Under the pieces are notes generated by a model. The model was not told the origin of the DNA and ran no database searches. It saw only the letters and a list, made by a program, of their open reading frames with translations. A DNA stretch of 9,777 bases, taken from NCBI GenBank assembly GCA_937892135.1, contig CALAUK010000029.1, positions 1-9,777 on the forward strand, read 5' to 3'. Below are positions 1 through 7,134 of the stretch, piece by piece (within the stretch, counting starts at the first letter, position 1; each line of letters starts with the position of its first letter). The position numbers were made by a program, and so were the translations under genes. The DNA is from an uncultured Clostridia bacterium (lineage in GTDB: Bacteria; Bacillota; Clostridia; UBA1381; UMGS1253).

Positions 1-1135
1 CGACAGTTGGCTCTGTTTGCCCCAAAGCTATAATAACATAAGGAAGCGTATAAATATTTGTTACTGCACTATCTTCGCTTTCCACTAAAGCCATAAGCCT
101 TTCCACAAGGTCAACATGCTTATAGTTTTTTGTAAAAATTTCTCTTACATCACAGCCTAATGCTCTTAATCCCAGAATTGACTTTGCTATGTCACCGGGT
201 TTTTCGGCGCTTTCTGCAAAAGACACCATCAAATCAAGAGCTTCTTTCTTTTTTTCTTCACTCATTGAGTTCTCGTTTTCTCCAAAAACCTCTTCGTAAG
301 CCGCCATATCAGCTAAAATCCAGGGAAGATTACCTCCTGCCTCAGACAAATTGCTTTCACTGTACATTTTTGCAATTCCGTGAAGAATTTTTTCTCTCTC
401 ATCTTCTTCCACAGTAACTACGCAAACCGGTGCAGTAATCGCAGCAACGCTTGTGTCGCCCAAAAGCTTATTTTTCTTTGCAGAAACAACATAAGTTCCT
501 GCCTCGTCAAACAAAAGCGTCGCCTGACCATTTTCATCGGTTGAAATTTCTGTTTCTTCTCCATTTAAGGTTATATTGGCATCTTCACATAACGAATAAA
601 CAGCGTTTCCATCTTCATCGTATCCACTCATATAAGAAAGAACTAAAGAAAGCTCTTCTGCGACTGTAAGTTCAGCTGTTTGCTTGTCAAAATAAGCATA
701 GCCCTCTGTGTCTGGATAATAGCTTTCGTAAATAAAGGCGTCTACAAAATCGCCGTCCTGTACTGTATTTTCAAGGCTTGTTACCTGCACTTCGCCTATG
801 TTTAACTGATAACCGAATTTATCGCTGTCATCTCCCCAGAGAATTTCTATTCCCAAGCCCCAGTCGCCTTCAGATGAAGCATAAGCCGCCTCTCCATCGG
901 GGCAATAGGTAATATGTGCTTGTCTTAAGCAATCATCTAAATTATAGCTTTCTTTACCCGAAAGCGTCACCGGAACATACGCCATTACTTCTCCGTCTTT
1001 GCTTGTTAAAATTTCGCCATAGCGGCTAAGCGAAAGATACACTGTGATTTCTCCACTCTCACCCTCAGCAAAAATTGACATTGGGCAAAGCACCAATGCA
1101 ATAGCCATAATCATAGCCAAAATTCTTTTTTTCAT
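1..1135 (-). CDS. Secreted DUF4430-like protein with helical (alpha-toroid type) repeats, B12-riboswitch controlled; 3' end off window
   Basis: An open frame of 378 codons runs from ATG at 1135 to the left edge without a stop. The start follows AAGGAAGG at good spacing. Residues 1-23 are a signal peptide (MKKR, hydrophobic core, SIFA) with likely cleavage after Ala23, so the protein is exported. Residues about 28-150 (ITVYLSLSRYG, VPVTLSGKESYNLDDCL, WGLGIEILWGDDSDKFGYQL, VQDGDFVDAFIY) resemble DUF4430, the transcobalamin-like fold found in clostridial surface proteins. Residues about 155-240 look like a beta-sandwich segment (STDENGQATLLFDEAGTYVVSA). From about 245 on the chain is helical (LPWILADMAAY, AKSILGLRALGCDV, YTLPYVIIALGQ), like squalene-cyclase/prenyltransferase-type repeats. 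The cobalamin riboswitch upstream suggests a role in corrinoid capture or salvage at the cell surface; that is inference. Family recognition is from memory of motifs, not from a search. Confidence 0.72.
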   Translation of the reverse strand, partial: MKKRILAMIMAIALVLCPMSIFAEGESGEITVYLSLSRYGEILTSKDGEVMAYVPVTLSGKESYNLDDCLRQAHITYCPDGEAAYASSEGDWGLGIEILWGDDSDKFGYQLNIGEVQVTSLENTVQDGDFVDAFIYESYYPDTEGYAYFDKQTAELTVAEELSLVLSYMSGYDEDGNAVYSLCEDANITLNGEETEISTDENGQATLLFDEAGTYVVSAKKNKLLGDTSVAAITAPVCVVTVEEDEREKILHGIAKMYSESNLSEAGGNLPWILADMAAYEEVFGENENSMSEEKKKEALDLMVSFAESAEKPGDIAKSILGLRALGCDVREIFTKNYKHVDLVERLMALVESEDSAVTNIYTLPYVIIALGQTEPTV

Positions 1136-1170
1136 TACTCTTACCTTCCTTTTCATTAGTTTTAATATAT

Positions 1171-1211
1171 AAAAAAGCTGCGGCAGTTTTCTTTTGAAAA
1201 CTACCGCAGCT
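1171..1211 (-). terminator. Intrinsic terminator in the riboswitch leader (expression platform)
   Basis: Arms 1177-1191 and 1196-1210 form a 15-bp stem with a 4-nt loop. In the minus-strand RNA all positions pair, one as a G-U wobble; in plus-strand RNA the same position would be a C-A mismatch, so the hairpin is built for minus-strand transcripts. It is followed by six U (1176-1171). It lies between the cobalamin aptamer and the start codon at 1135, where a transcription-terminating expression platform is expected. Confidence 0.85.
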
Positions 1212-1310
1212 GACTTTTTCTGCGATAAATCACAATCGGCACAACCGAAAAAAACCAAAAAGCAACAGCTTTTTCCTCACGCCAAAAAATGATTCCCATA
1301 CGGAACCATA

Positions 1311-1492
1311 TCAAAGCAGGTCTTCCGACTCATATCATATAAAGTAAAACTTTGCATTCTTGTGTTCTGCCTTCTCAGTTTCCCAATGACCGGCTTTCAC
1401 CGACAAACACAAAAACATTCGATACATACGGCGACAGTAATCGTCACGGATTCTAACCGTGTTCCCTTTTCACCTGCGGCACCTAAAGCAGT
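1311..1492 (-). ncRNA. Cobalamin (B12) riboswitch aptamer
   Basis: Read on the minus strand, the segment carries the ordered conserved blocks of the cobalamin riboswitch. These are TTTAGGTGCC, then GGTGAAAAGGGAACACGGT, a short stem closing in GAATCCGTGACG, ACTGTCGCC, TCATTGGGAAACTGAGAAGGC, and finally AGTCGGAAGACCTGC. AGGT near the 5' end can pair with ACCT at the 3' end as P1. A small hairpin (CACAGA-GTG-TCTGTG, 1496-1510) precedes the aptamer. In this RNA class ligand binding normally represses the downstream gene, here the secreted protein starting at 1135. The ends are approximate. Confidence 0.93.
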
Positions 1493-1525
1493 ACCACAGA
1501 CACTCTGTGTGATAATATTTATTTC

Positions 1526-1554
1526 ATTTTAACACAATTTTTAGTCTAAATCAA
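1526..1554 (-). promoter_or_regulatory. Sigma-A type promoter of the riboswitch transcript
   Basis: On the minus strand TTGATT (1554-1549) is followed after 17 nt by TAAAAT (1531-1526), with a TG one base upstream of the -10 box (extended -10). Transcription would start near 1519, just ahead of the aptamer, giving a leader of about 385 nt. Confidence 0.75.
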
Positions 1555-1568
1555 TGTTTTCCAAATTT

Positions 1569-2351
1569 TCATTTTACCAAATCTTCATACACTTTCCTGA
1601 TATTTTCATATATAAATTCAGGCTTTTTCTCGCTTTTTTCGACATCTTCCATTGTGCCCTCACCGCTTAAGACAAAAACTGTACTTATTTTGGCATTTAC
1701 ACCGCAGGCTATATCAGTATAAAGTCTGTCTCCGAAAAGCACTGTTTCCTCTTTTGAAAATCCGGTTTTTTTCATCGCAAGATATGCCATTTCAGGCTCG
1801 GGCTTTCCTATAAACTTAGGGCGCTTTTTTGTTGCATTATAAATTATGTCTGCAAAAGAACCGCAATCAGGAACAAAGCCGTACCACACAGGGCACACCC
1901 AGTCGGGATTGGTTGCAATATACGCTATATCATCTCTTAAAAGAATACAAGCATCCTCAAGCTTTTTAAAGGTAAGCTCTGTGTCATTTGAAAGGCAAAG
2001 GCAATCAATACCCTCTTCTCTGGCAGTTGTTACATTAAGCCCTGAATCACGAAGCTGCTTTACAAAAGATTCTGTGCCGAATGCATATATCTTTTTGTAT
2101 CCCTTTTCCTTAAGGTAAACAATTGTGGCATCGGTAGATGTTAAAAAATCATCCTCTGTTGAGTTTATACCCATTTTTTCAAGCTTTTCTATGTACTTGT
2201 CGACACCTTTTGAAGAATTATTGGTAAGAAAAATATATCTTCCGCCGATAGACTTTACATAATTAAGAAAATCGGTTGTTCCGTCAAAAAGCTCATTATC
2301 TAAATATATTGTTCCATCCATATCAAGTAAAAAAAGTTTTTTGTTTTTCAT
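1569..2351 (-). CDS. HAD-IIA family (NagD/p-nitrophenyl phosphatase type) hydrolase
   Basis: This is a 260-residue cytoplasmic phosphatase of the haloacid dehalogenase superfamily. All four HAD motifs are visible: motif I D10-M-D12-G-T14 (nucleophile and acid/base), motif II T43 in FLTNNSS, motif III K183 in IGKPEP, and motif IV G207-D208 with T212-D213 in LFGDRLYTD. The TNNSS sequence and the cap domain between motifs II and III (about 65-180) are typical of subclass IIA, and the length fits. The frame stays open to a TTG at 2414, but that would lie in the -35 box of the promoter below. ATG 2351, preceded by GGTG at short spacing and directly followed by KNKKLFLLDMDGT, is the better start. 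Relatives dephosphorylate small phosphate esters, including sugar phosphates; the substrate here is unknown. Its position opposite a PTS permease makes a sugar phosphate plausible. No terminator follows the stop codon. Confidence 0.9.
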   Translation of the reverse strand: MKNKKLFLLDMDGTIYLDNELFDGTTDFLNYVKSIGGRYIFLTNNSSKGVDKYIEKLEKMGINSTEDDFLTSTDATIVYLKEKGYKKIYAFGTESFVKQLRDSGLNVTTAREEGIDCLCLSNDTELTFKKLEDACILLRDDIAYIATNPDWVCPVWYGFVPDCGSFADIIYNATKKRPKFIGKPEPEMAYLAMKKTGFSKEETVLFGDRLYTDIACGVNAKISTVFVLSGEGTMEDVEKSEKKPEFIYENIRKVYEDLVK

Positions 2352-2385
2352 AATTTCACCACTATATAAATAATCATTATTTTTG

Positions 2386-2414
2386 ATTCTATCACAAAGT
2401 TTTAAAAAAATCAA
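2386..2414 (-). promoter_or_regulatory. Sigma-A type promoter of the HAD phosphatase gene
   Basis: On the minus strand TTGATT (2414-2409), a 17-nt spacer and TAGAAT (2391-2386) with an upstream TGA (extended -10) form a good promoter. The predicted start near 2379 leaves a leader of about 28 nt before ATG 2351. No equally good promoter is visible for the divergent PTS gene in this 148-nt gap, and no obvious cre box or antiterminator hairpin. Confidence 0.75.
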
Positions 2415-2487
2415 CTGACTAATAAAATTTAGTTTTTAATACATAAACATCAAACTTTTGTCAAATAATACATACACAAAAATGTAC

Positions 2488-2493
2488 AGGAGG
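2488..2493 (+). promoter_or_regulatory. Ribosome binding site that fixes the PTS permease start
   Basis: AGGAGG lies 6 nt before ATG 2500. Upstream in-frame candidates (TTG 2458 and an ATG a few codons later) lack such a site, and the protein from 2500 (MKNKFFGVLQRVGRSFMLPI) begins as this permease family usually does. Confidence 0.9.
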
Positions 2494-2499
2494 AAATGT

Positions 2500-4539
2500 A
2501 TGAAAAATAAATTTTTTGGTGTTCTGCAGCGTGTAGGCAGATCGTTTATGCTGCCTATTGCAATACTTCCCGTTGCAGGACTTTTACTCGGAATCGGCAG
2601 TTCATTTACAAATCAGACAACCCTTGAAACCTATAACCTCACAAGTTTTATCTATCCCGGAAGTATAGTCTATACTCTTTTTGATGTTATGAGTAAAGCC
2701 GGAAGTGCAGTTTTTGATAACCTTGCACTTTTGTTTGCAATAGGCGTCTCTATCGGTATGGCAAAAAAAGAAAAAGAGGTTGCGGCTCTTTCGAGTGTTG
2801 TTGCCTTTTTAGTTATGCACACCACAATTTCAGCACTTATTTCAGCCCGAGGCGGAGCGGAGGCTATGCTTGAAAACTCAACCGCTTCTGTTTTGGGAAT
2901 AACATCTCTTCAGATGGGTGTTTTCGGCGGTATAATAGTAGGCCTTGGAGTTGCCGCACTTCACAACAGGTTTTATAAAATAAAGCTCCCTGCGGTGTTT
3001 GCTTTCTTCGGCGGAACAAGATTTGTTCCTATTATATCGGCACTTGTTTATGTTCTTGTCGGCGTAGTAATGTTTTTTGTGTGGCCCATTGTTCAAAGGG
3101 GAATTTCACTTCTTGGTAACCTTGTTTTAGCATCAGGCTATGCAGGAACATGGATTTACGGTATCATAGAGCGTGCCCTTATCCCCTTTGGCTTACACCA
3201 CGTTTTCTATATCCCGTTCTGGCAGACCTCTGTCGGCGGAACTGCAGTTATTGACGGAGTTTTGGTTTCGGGCGCGCAAAACATATACTTTGCAGAGCTT
3301 GCATCAAAAACAACAACTGCATTTTCCGTTTCCGCAACAAGGTTTATGTCAGGAAAGTTCCCGTTTATGATATTCGGTCTTCCCGGTGCGGCGCTTGCTA
3401 TGTATAAATGCGCAAAGCCTGAAAAGAAAAAGATTGCAGGAGGCCTTTTACTTTCTGCGGCGCTTACCTCGATGCTTACAGGTATAACAGAGCCTTTGGA
3501 GTTTACGTTTATCTTCGTTGCACCTTTAATGTATGTTATTCACTGTATTTTAGCGGGCCTTTCATTTATGCTTATGCATATATTTAATGTCGGCGTGGGA
3601 ATGACATTCTCAGGCGGTCTTATAGACCTTTTCTTGTTCGGTATCTTGCAGGGTAATGCAAAAACAAACTGGATATATATAGTTATTGTTGGTATTTTCT
3701 ACTTCTTTATCTACTGGGGTATATTTAGCTTTATGATTAAAAAGTTTAACTACACCACCCCCGGCCGTGAAGATGAAGGTGAAGAAACAAAGCTTTATAC
3801 AAGAGCTGATGTTGAGGAAAGAAAAAATAAAGACTCTCAGTCAGCTATGATAGTTCGAGGTCTTGGCGGAAAAGAAAATATAGGAGACCTTGACTGCTGC
3901 GCAACAAGGCTTCGTATAACAGTTAAAGACTCAAGTAAGGTTTCAAAAGAAATCTTAAATCAGTCGGGCGCAAGCGGAGTTATTGTAAAAGGTAACGGCG
4001 TTCAGGTTATATACGGACCTACCGTTACAGTTATAAAATCAGAGCTTGAAGAATATCTTCATACGCATATAGAAAAAGAAGAAAAATCTTTTGTTCTGTC
4101 CGCTTTTACAAAAGGAAAAGTTATTCCTTTAAACGAAGTGCCGGACGATGTTTTCTCAGATAAAATATTAGGCGACGGCGTTGCAATAGAGCCAGTCGAG
4201 GGAAAGATTTTTGCCCCCTGCGACTCGGAAATTTTAAACACATTTGAAACAAAGCACGCCATAGGCTTAAAAACAGAAAACGGCTTTGAGGTTTTAATTC
4301 ACGTTGGAATAGACACAGTTAAGCTTAACGGAAAGCACTTTTCGTATAAGGTGAAAAAAGGCGACAAAGTGAAAAAAGGCGACCTTCTTATTGAGTTTGA
4401 TATTGAAAATATCAAAAAAGAGGGCTTTAAAACAGTTACTCCTATGGTTTTGGCAAACACTGATGAGATTTTAAAGCTTGAAACAATTAAAACCTCCTCT
4501 GCGAATCAGGGAGACGATATTTTAAAAATCATATACTAA
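2500..4539 (+). CDS. PTS glucose/maltose-family transporter, fused IIC-IIB-IIA
   Basis: This 679-residue membrane protein imports a sugar and phosphorylates it during transport. Residues about 1-415 are the IIC membrane domain, with many hydrophobic segments and the family signatures RSFMLPIAILPVAGLLLGIG, PFGLHHVFYIPFWQ and GITEPLEFTFIFVAP. A charged linker (about 417-445) leads to IIB, with the phosphorylated cysteine at Cys467 in LDCCATRLR; the residue before it, usually Ala, is also Cys. IIA spans about 540-670 with His586 (TKHAIG) and the phosphorylated His601 (VLIHVGIDTV), 15 residues apart as in E. coli IIA-Glc. The order C-B-A and the length match PtsG, NagE and MalT-type permeases. 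The motif around LHHVFYIPFW fits the glucose/maltose group better than N-acetylglucosamine, but the substrate stays open. Phosphate would come from the HPr and enzyme I encoded at 8163-9777. Confidence 0.95.
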   Translation: MKNKFFGVLQRVGRSFMLPIAILPVAGLLLGIGSSFTNQTTLETYNLTSFIYPGSIVYTLFDVMSKAGSAVFDNLALLFAIGVSIGMAKKEKEVAALSSVVAFLVMHTTISALISARGGAEAMLENSTASVLGITSLQMGVFGGIIVGLGVAALHNRFYKIKLPAVFAFFGGTRFVPIISALVYVLVGVVMFFVWPIVQRGISLLGNLVLASGYAGTWIYGIIERALIPFGLHHVFYIPFWQTSVGGTAVIDGVLVSGAQNIYFAELASKTTTAFSVSATRFMSGKFPFMIFGLPGAALAMYKCAKPEKKKIAGGLLLSAALTSMLTGITEPLEFTFIFVAPLMYVIHCILAGLSFMLMHIFNVGVGMTFSGGLIDLFLFGILQGNAKTNWIYIVIVGIFYFFIYWGIFSFMIKKFNYTTPGREDEGEETKLYTRADVEERKNKDSQSAMIVRGLGGKENIGDLDCCATRLRITVKDSSKVSKEILNQSGASGVIVKGNGVQVIYGPTVTVIKSELEEYLHTHIEKEEKSFVLSAFTKGKVIPLNEVPDDVFSDKILGDGVAIEPVEGKIFAPCDSEILNTFETKHAIGLKTENGFEVLIHVGIDTVKLNGKHFSYKVKKGDKVKKGDLLIEFDIENIKKEGFKTVTPMVLANTDEILKLETIKTSSANQGDDILKIIY

Positions 4540-4541
4540 TT

Positions 4542-4575
4542 AAAAAAAGCAAACAGCTTAGCTGTTTGCTTTTTT
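4542..4575. terminator. Bidirectional intrinsic terminator between convergent genes
   Basis: A perfect 9-bp stem (4549-4557 with 4561-4569) and a 3-nt loop are flanked by seven A on the left and six T on the right, so it ends transcripts from both directions. On the minus strand the 5' arm encodes the last codons (Ala-Asn-Ser) of the GTPase-NYN gene and the loop is its TAA stop codon. The PTS gene stops 2 nt before the A tract. Confidence 0.93.
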
Positions 4576-7134
4576 GTTAAAGTCTTCAATTAGCTTCTGA
4601 ATTTCTTCTTTTGCCTTTTTGATATCCTCTAAAAGACTTCTTGCGGAAATTCTTAATGCTCCCCCGCCTAAGATAATAATCTGCTCAAGTCCGTCAGATG
4701 TTGCAACATAAACTCTGTTGTTTTTAGAAAGCGTGTGCGTTGCCTTTTCTATATAAGCATCGGCGGTTTCTGCTTCCTTTGTGTAAACAACTGATATATT
4801 GTCAATCTTTTCAACCTCTCGGTGTTTTCCTTTTACCTTGTAGGCATCAAAAACAACTATAACCTCGCTCTCTCTTACCGACTGATAATCAGAAAGCTTT
4901 GATATTAAACTGCTTCTTGCCATATCAAGACTTTCCTTTGCATATTCTTTAAGCTCGTCAGAGGAAAAAATTACATTATACCCGTCAACAAGAAGATATG
5001 TTTTATCGTATTTTTTTATCTTCGTCTTAGGCTTTGCGGAAGGCGTCTCTTTATGAGTTTTAACCTCGTAGGTCGGCCTTGCGGTTATTTTCCCGTAGGT
5101 ATTTTCAAAAATTTTAATAAGCTCCTCATCGGTTGCGTGTATTCTCTCTTTTGGGCGAAATGCGGTTTTTAATTCTTCCTCGTCTTCCTTTTCATCAGTT
5201 TTCATGGGAAGATGCATAAAGTCATAAACCTCATTCCACTTAACCAAAAATCCCGCTCCGTGAGTGCAAAAAACTGAATCGGGCGTATTTAATAAATCTG
5301 CCTCGGGGTCATAACCAATGCTTTTTATAATCTCTTCGGCATTTTTAGCCTCTCTGTACCCCGCAAGCTTTAATGTAATATGCCCTCTACCCTTGGTGTA
5401 GGCTATAACTTCTTTTGGGTACTCTGAAATGCTTACAACAGGCGCTTCGCCTTTTAAAACAGAAAATTCGCCCTCAGTATCAGGAAGAGACAAAGTGCCT
5501 CCCATTTTTTCAATATCCGTCATCGCACGGCCTGTGTTTTCCTGAGGAACATATAAGCAAAAGCTGTACCAAGGCTCAAGCAACACGCTTTTTGCATTCA
5601 TAAGGCCCTGCCTTACCGCACGGTAGGTTGCCTGCCTGAAGTCGCCGCCCTCGGTGTGCTTTATATGAGCCTTTCCCGAAACAAGAGTTATTTTAACATC
5701 AGTTAATTCCGAACCCGTTAAAACACCTAAGTGCTTTTTTTCTTCAAGGTGAGTCATAATAAGCCTTTGCCAGTTTTTAGATAAAAAGTCTTCCGAAACA
5801 TCAGTGCTAAAAACTATTCCGCTTCCTCTTTCTCCCGGCGAAATTACAAGATGGACCTCTGCATAGTGGCGAAGAGGCTCAAAATGGCCTACTCCGTATG
5901 CAGGCTCAAAAACAGTTTCTTTATAAACAATTCCGCCACAAGCAAAATCGATATCTGTTTTAAATCTTTCGAGTATAACCCTTTTTAAAACCTCGCACTG
6001 AACCTCGCCCATAAGCCTTAGATGAATTTCTTTAAGCTGTTCGTTATAGAAAACATTTAAGCTTGGCTCTTCTTCCTCAAGCTTTCGGAGGCGTGATAAT
6101 AAAACGAGCGTATCAGTTCCGTCATTAATCTGTACTTTATAAGAAAATACAGGCTCTAATAGAGTTTCGTCTTTAGTTTCTTCAAAGCCAAGCCCCTGAC
6201 CGGGATATGTTCTGCTAAGCCCCAAAAGTGCGCACACAGTGCCCTCTTCGGCTTTGTTTACAGAATTAAACTTGTTTCCCGAATAAACCCTTATTGAATT
6301 AACCTTTTCTTCTAAAAGCGTATTTGTTTTATCGGTATATGAAACCAAGTCTTTAACATTTAAAACACCGCCCGTTACCTTAATATGAGTTAAGCGGTTA
6401 TTAGATTCGTCTTCCGTTATTTTAAAAACTCTTGCCCCAAATTTATCGTTTGGTTCTTTTTTAGTTATATTTTCTAAAAAGAGCTTTAAAAATTCGTCTA
6501 CTCCCTCCTGCTTTAAGGCAGAGCCAAAAAAACAAGGGAACACTTTTCTTTTTAAAATAAGCTCTTTTATTCTTTCTTTGCTTACTTTTCCCGTTTCAAA
6601 AAATTCTGCCATCGCCATATCGTCTGACATAGCGATGCTTTCAAAAAAGCTATCGGATATCTGCTCTTTAAAGCTTACGCAGTTTTCCGAAAGCTTTGCC
6701 TTTAAATTATGAAGAAGAGAGTCTTCATTATATGGCGAAATATCCATCTTGTTAACAAATACGAACACGGGTATGTTATGATTTTTTAAAAGGTGCCATA
6801 AGGTTTCTGTGTGGCTCTGAACGCCGTCTGTTCCGCTTATAACCATTATCGCATAGTCTAAGACGGCTAGTGTCCTTTCCGTTTCAGACGAAAAGTCAAC
6901 GTGCCCCGGCGTGTCAAGCAGAGTTATAACAGTATCCTCGCAGTTTAAAATTGCCTGCTTCGAGAAAATTGTTATACCTCTTTCTCGTTCTATATGATTT
7001 GTGTCTAAAAATGTGTCTCCGTGGTCAACACGACCTCTTTTTCTTATTTCTCCCGCTGAGTACAAAAGCCCCTCGGAAAGAGTTGTTTTTCCCGAATCCA
7101 CGTGGGCAAGTATGCCCAAAACAATTTTTTTCAT
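4558..7134 (-). CDS. TetM-like translational GTPase fused to a C-terminal NYN (YacP/Rae1-like) endoribonuclease domain
   Basis: This 858-residue protein has two parts. Residues 1 to about 640 follow the EF-G/TetM plan: P-loop A10-HVDSGKT-T18, switch I RERGITI (50-56), DTPGHVD (74-80) with the catalytic-type His78, NKMD (128-131), SAL (205-207), then domains II-V. At the domain IV tip, where TetM has STPADF, this protein has HTEGGDFR (493-500), so tetracycline protection is doubtful. A charged linker (about 641-710, including HATDEELIKIFENTYGKI) leads to a NYN/PIN-like domain (about 711-845) very like B. subtilis YacP/Rae1. It keeps LLVDGYNVI (Asp717), VIVVFDAY (Asp763), EAETADAYIEKA (Asp792) and VATSDGLEQ (Asp814), plus GGGALRISARSLL. 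Rae1 cleaves mRNA in the ribosomal A site, the site TetM-like factors enter. I infer a ribosome-directed mRNA cleavage or surveillance factor. The ATG overlaps the stop of the lipoprotein gene by 1 nt (TAATG), with GGGAG 7 nt upstream, so translation is probably coupled. Databases may label it a tetracycline resistance protein. Confidence 0.93.
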   Translation of the reverse strand: MKKIVLGILAHVDSGKTTLSEGLLYSAGEIRKRGRVDHGDTFLDTNHIERERGITIFSKQAILNCEDTVITLLDTPGHVDFSSETERTLAVLDYAIMVISGTDGVQSHTETLWHLLKNHNIPVFVFVNKMDISPYNEDSLLHNLKAKLSENCVSFKEQISDSFFESIAMSDDMAMAEFFETGKVSKERIKELILKRKVFPCFFGSALKQEGVDEFLKLFLENITKKEPNDKFGARVFKITEDESNNRLTHIKVTGGVLNVKDLVSYTDKTNTLLEEKVNSIRVYSGNKFNSVNKAEEGTVCALLGLSRTYPGQGLGFEETKDETLLEPVFSYKVQINDGTDTLVLLSRLRKLEEEEPSLNVFYNEQLKEIHLRLMGEVQCEVLKRVILERFKTDIDFACGGIVYKETVFEPAYGVGHFEPLRHYAEVHLVISPGERGSGIVFSTDVSEDFLSKNWQRLIMTHLEEKKHLGVLTGSELTDVKITLVSGKAHIKHTEGGDFRQATYRAVRQGLMNAKSVLLEPWYSFCLYVPQENTGRAMTDIEKMGGTLSLPDTEGEFSVLKGEAPVVSISEYPKEVIAYTKGRGHITLKLAGYREAKNAEEIIKSIGYDPEADLLNTPDSVFCTHGAGFLVKWNEVYDFMHLPMKTDEKEDEEELKTAFRPKERIHATDEELIKIFENTYGKITARPTYEVKTHKETPSAKPKTKIKKYDKTYLLVDGYNVIFSSDELKEYAKESLDMARSSLISKLSDYQSVRESEVIVVFDAYKVKGKHREVEKIDNISVVYTKEAETADAYIEKATHTLSKNNRVYVATSDGLEQIIILGGGALRISARSLLEDIKKAKEEIQKLIEDFNKKANS

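Noticed and set aside
160..669. Two plus-strand open frames opposite the riboswitch-controlled gene
   Set aside because: Both are antisense to the secreted-protein frame, which has signal peptide, ribosome binding site and domain structure; the plus-strand translations look like low-complexity shadows.
2415..2487. Promoter or antiterminator (LicT/GlcT-type) hairpin for the PTS permease
   Set aside because: Candidates such as CTGACT/TAATAC match poorly, the only inverted repeat (TACAT/ATGTA near 2468-2486) is weak and lacks a following terminator, and no cre-like palindrome is visible.
4350..4382. Exact short tandem DNA repeat encoding KVKKGDKVKKGD
   Set aside because: It lies in the IIA domain, where this lysine-glycine pattern is common in the family; it is protein sequence and not a separate repeat element.
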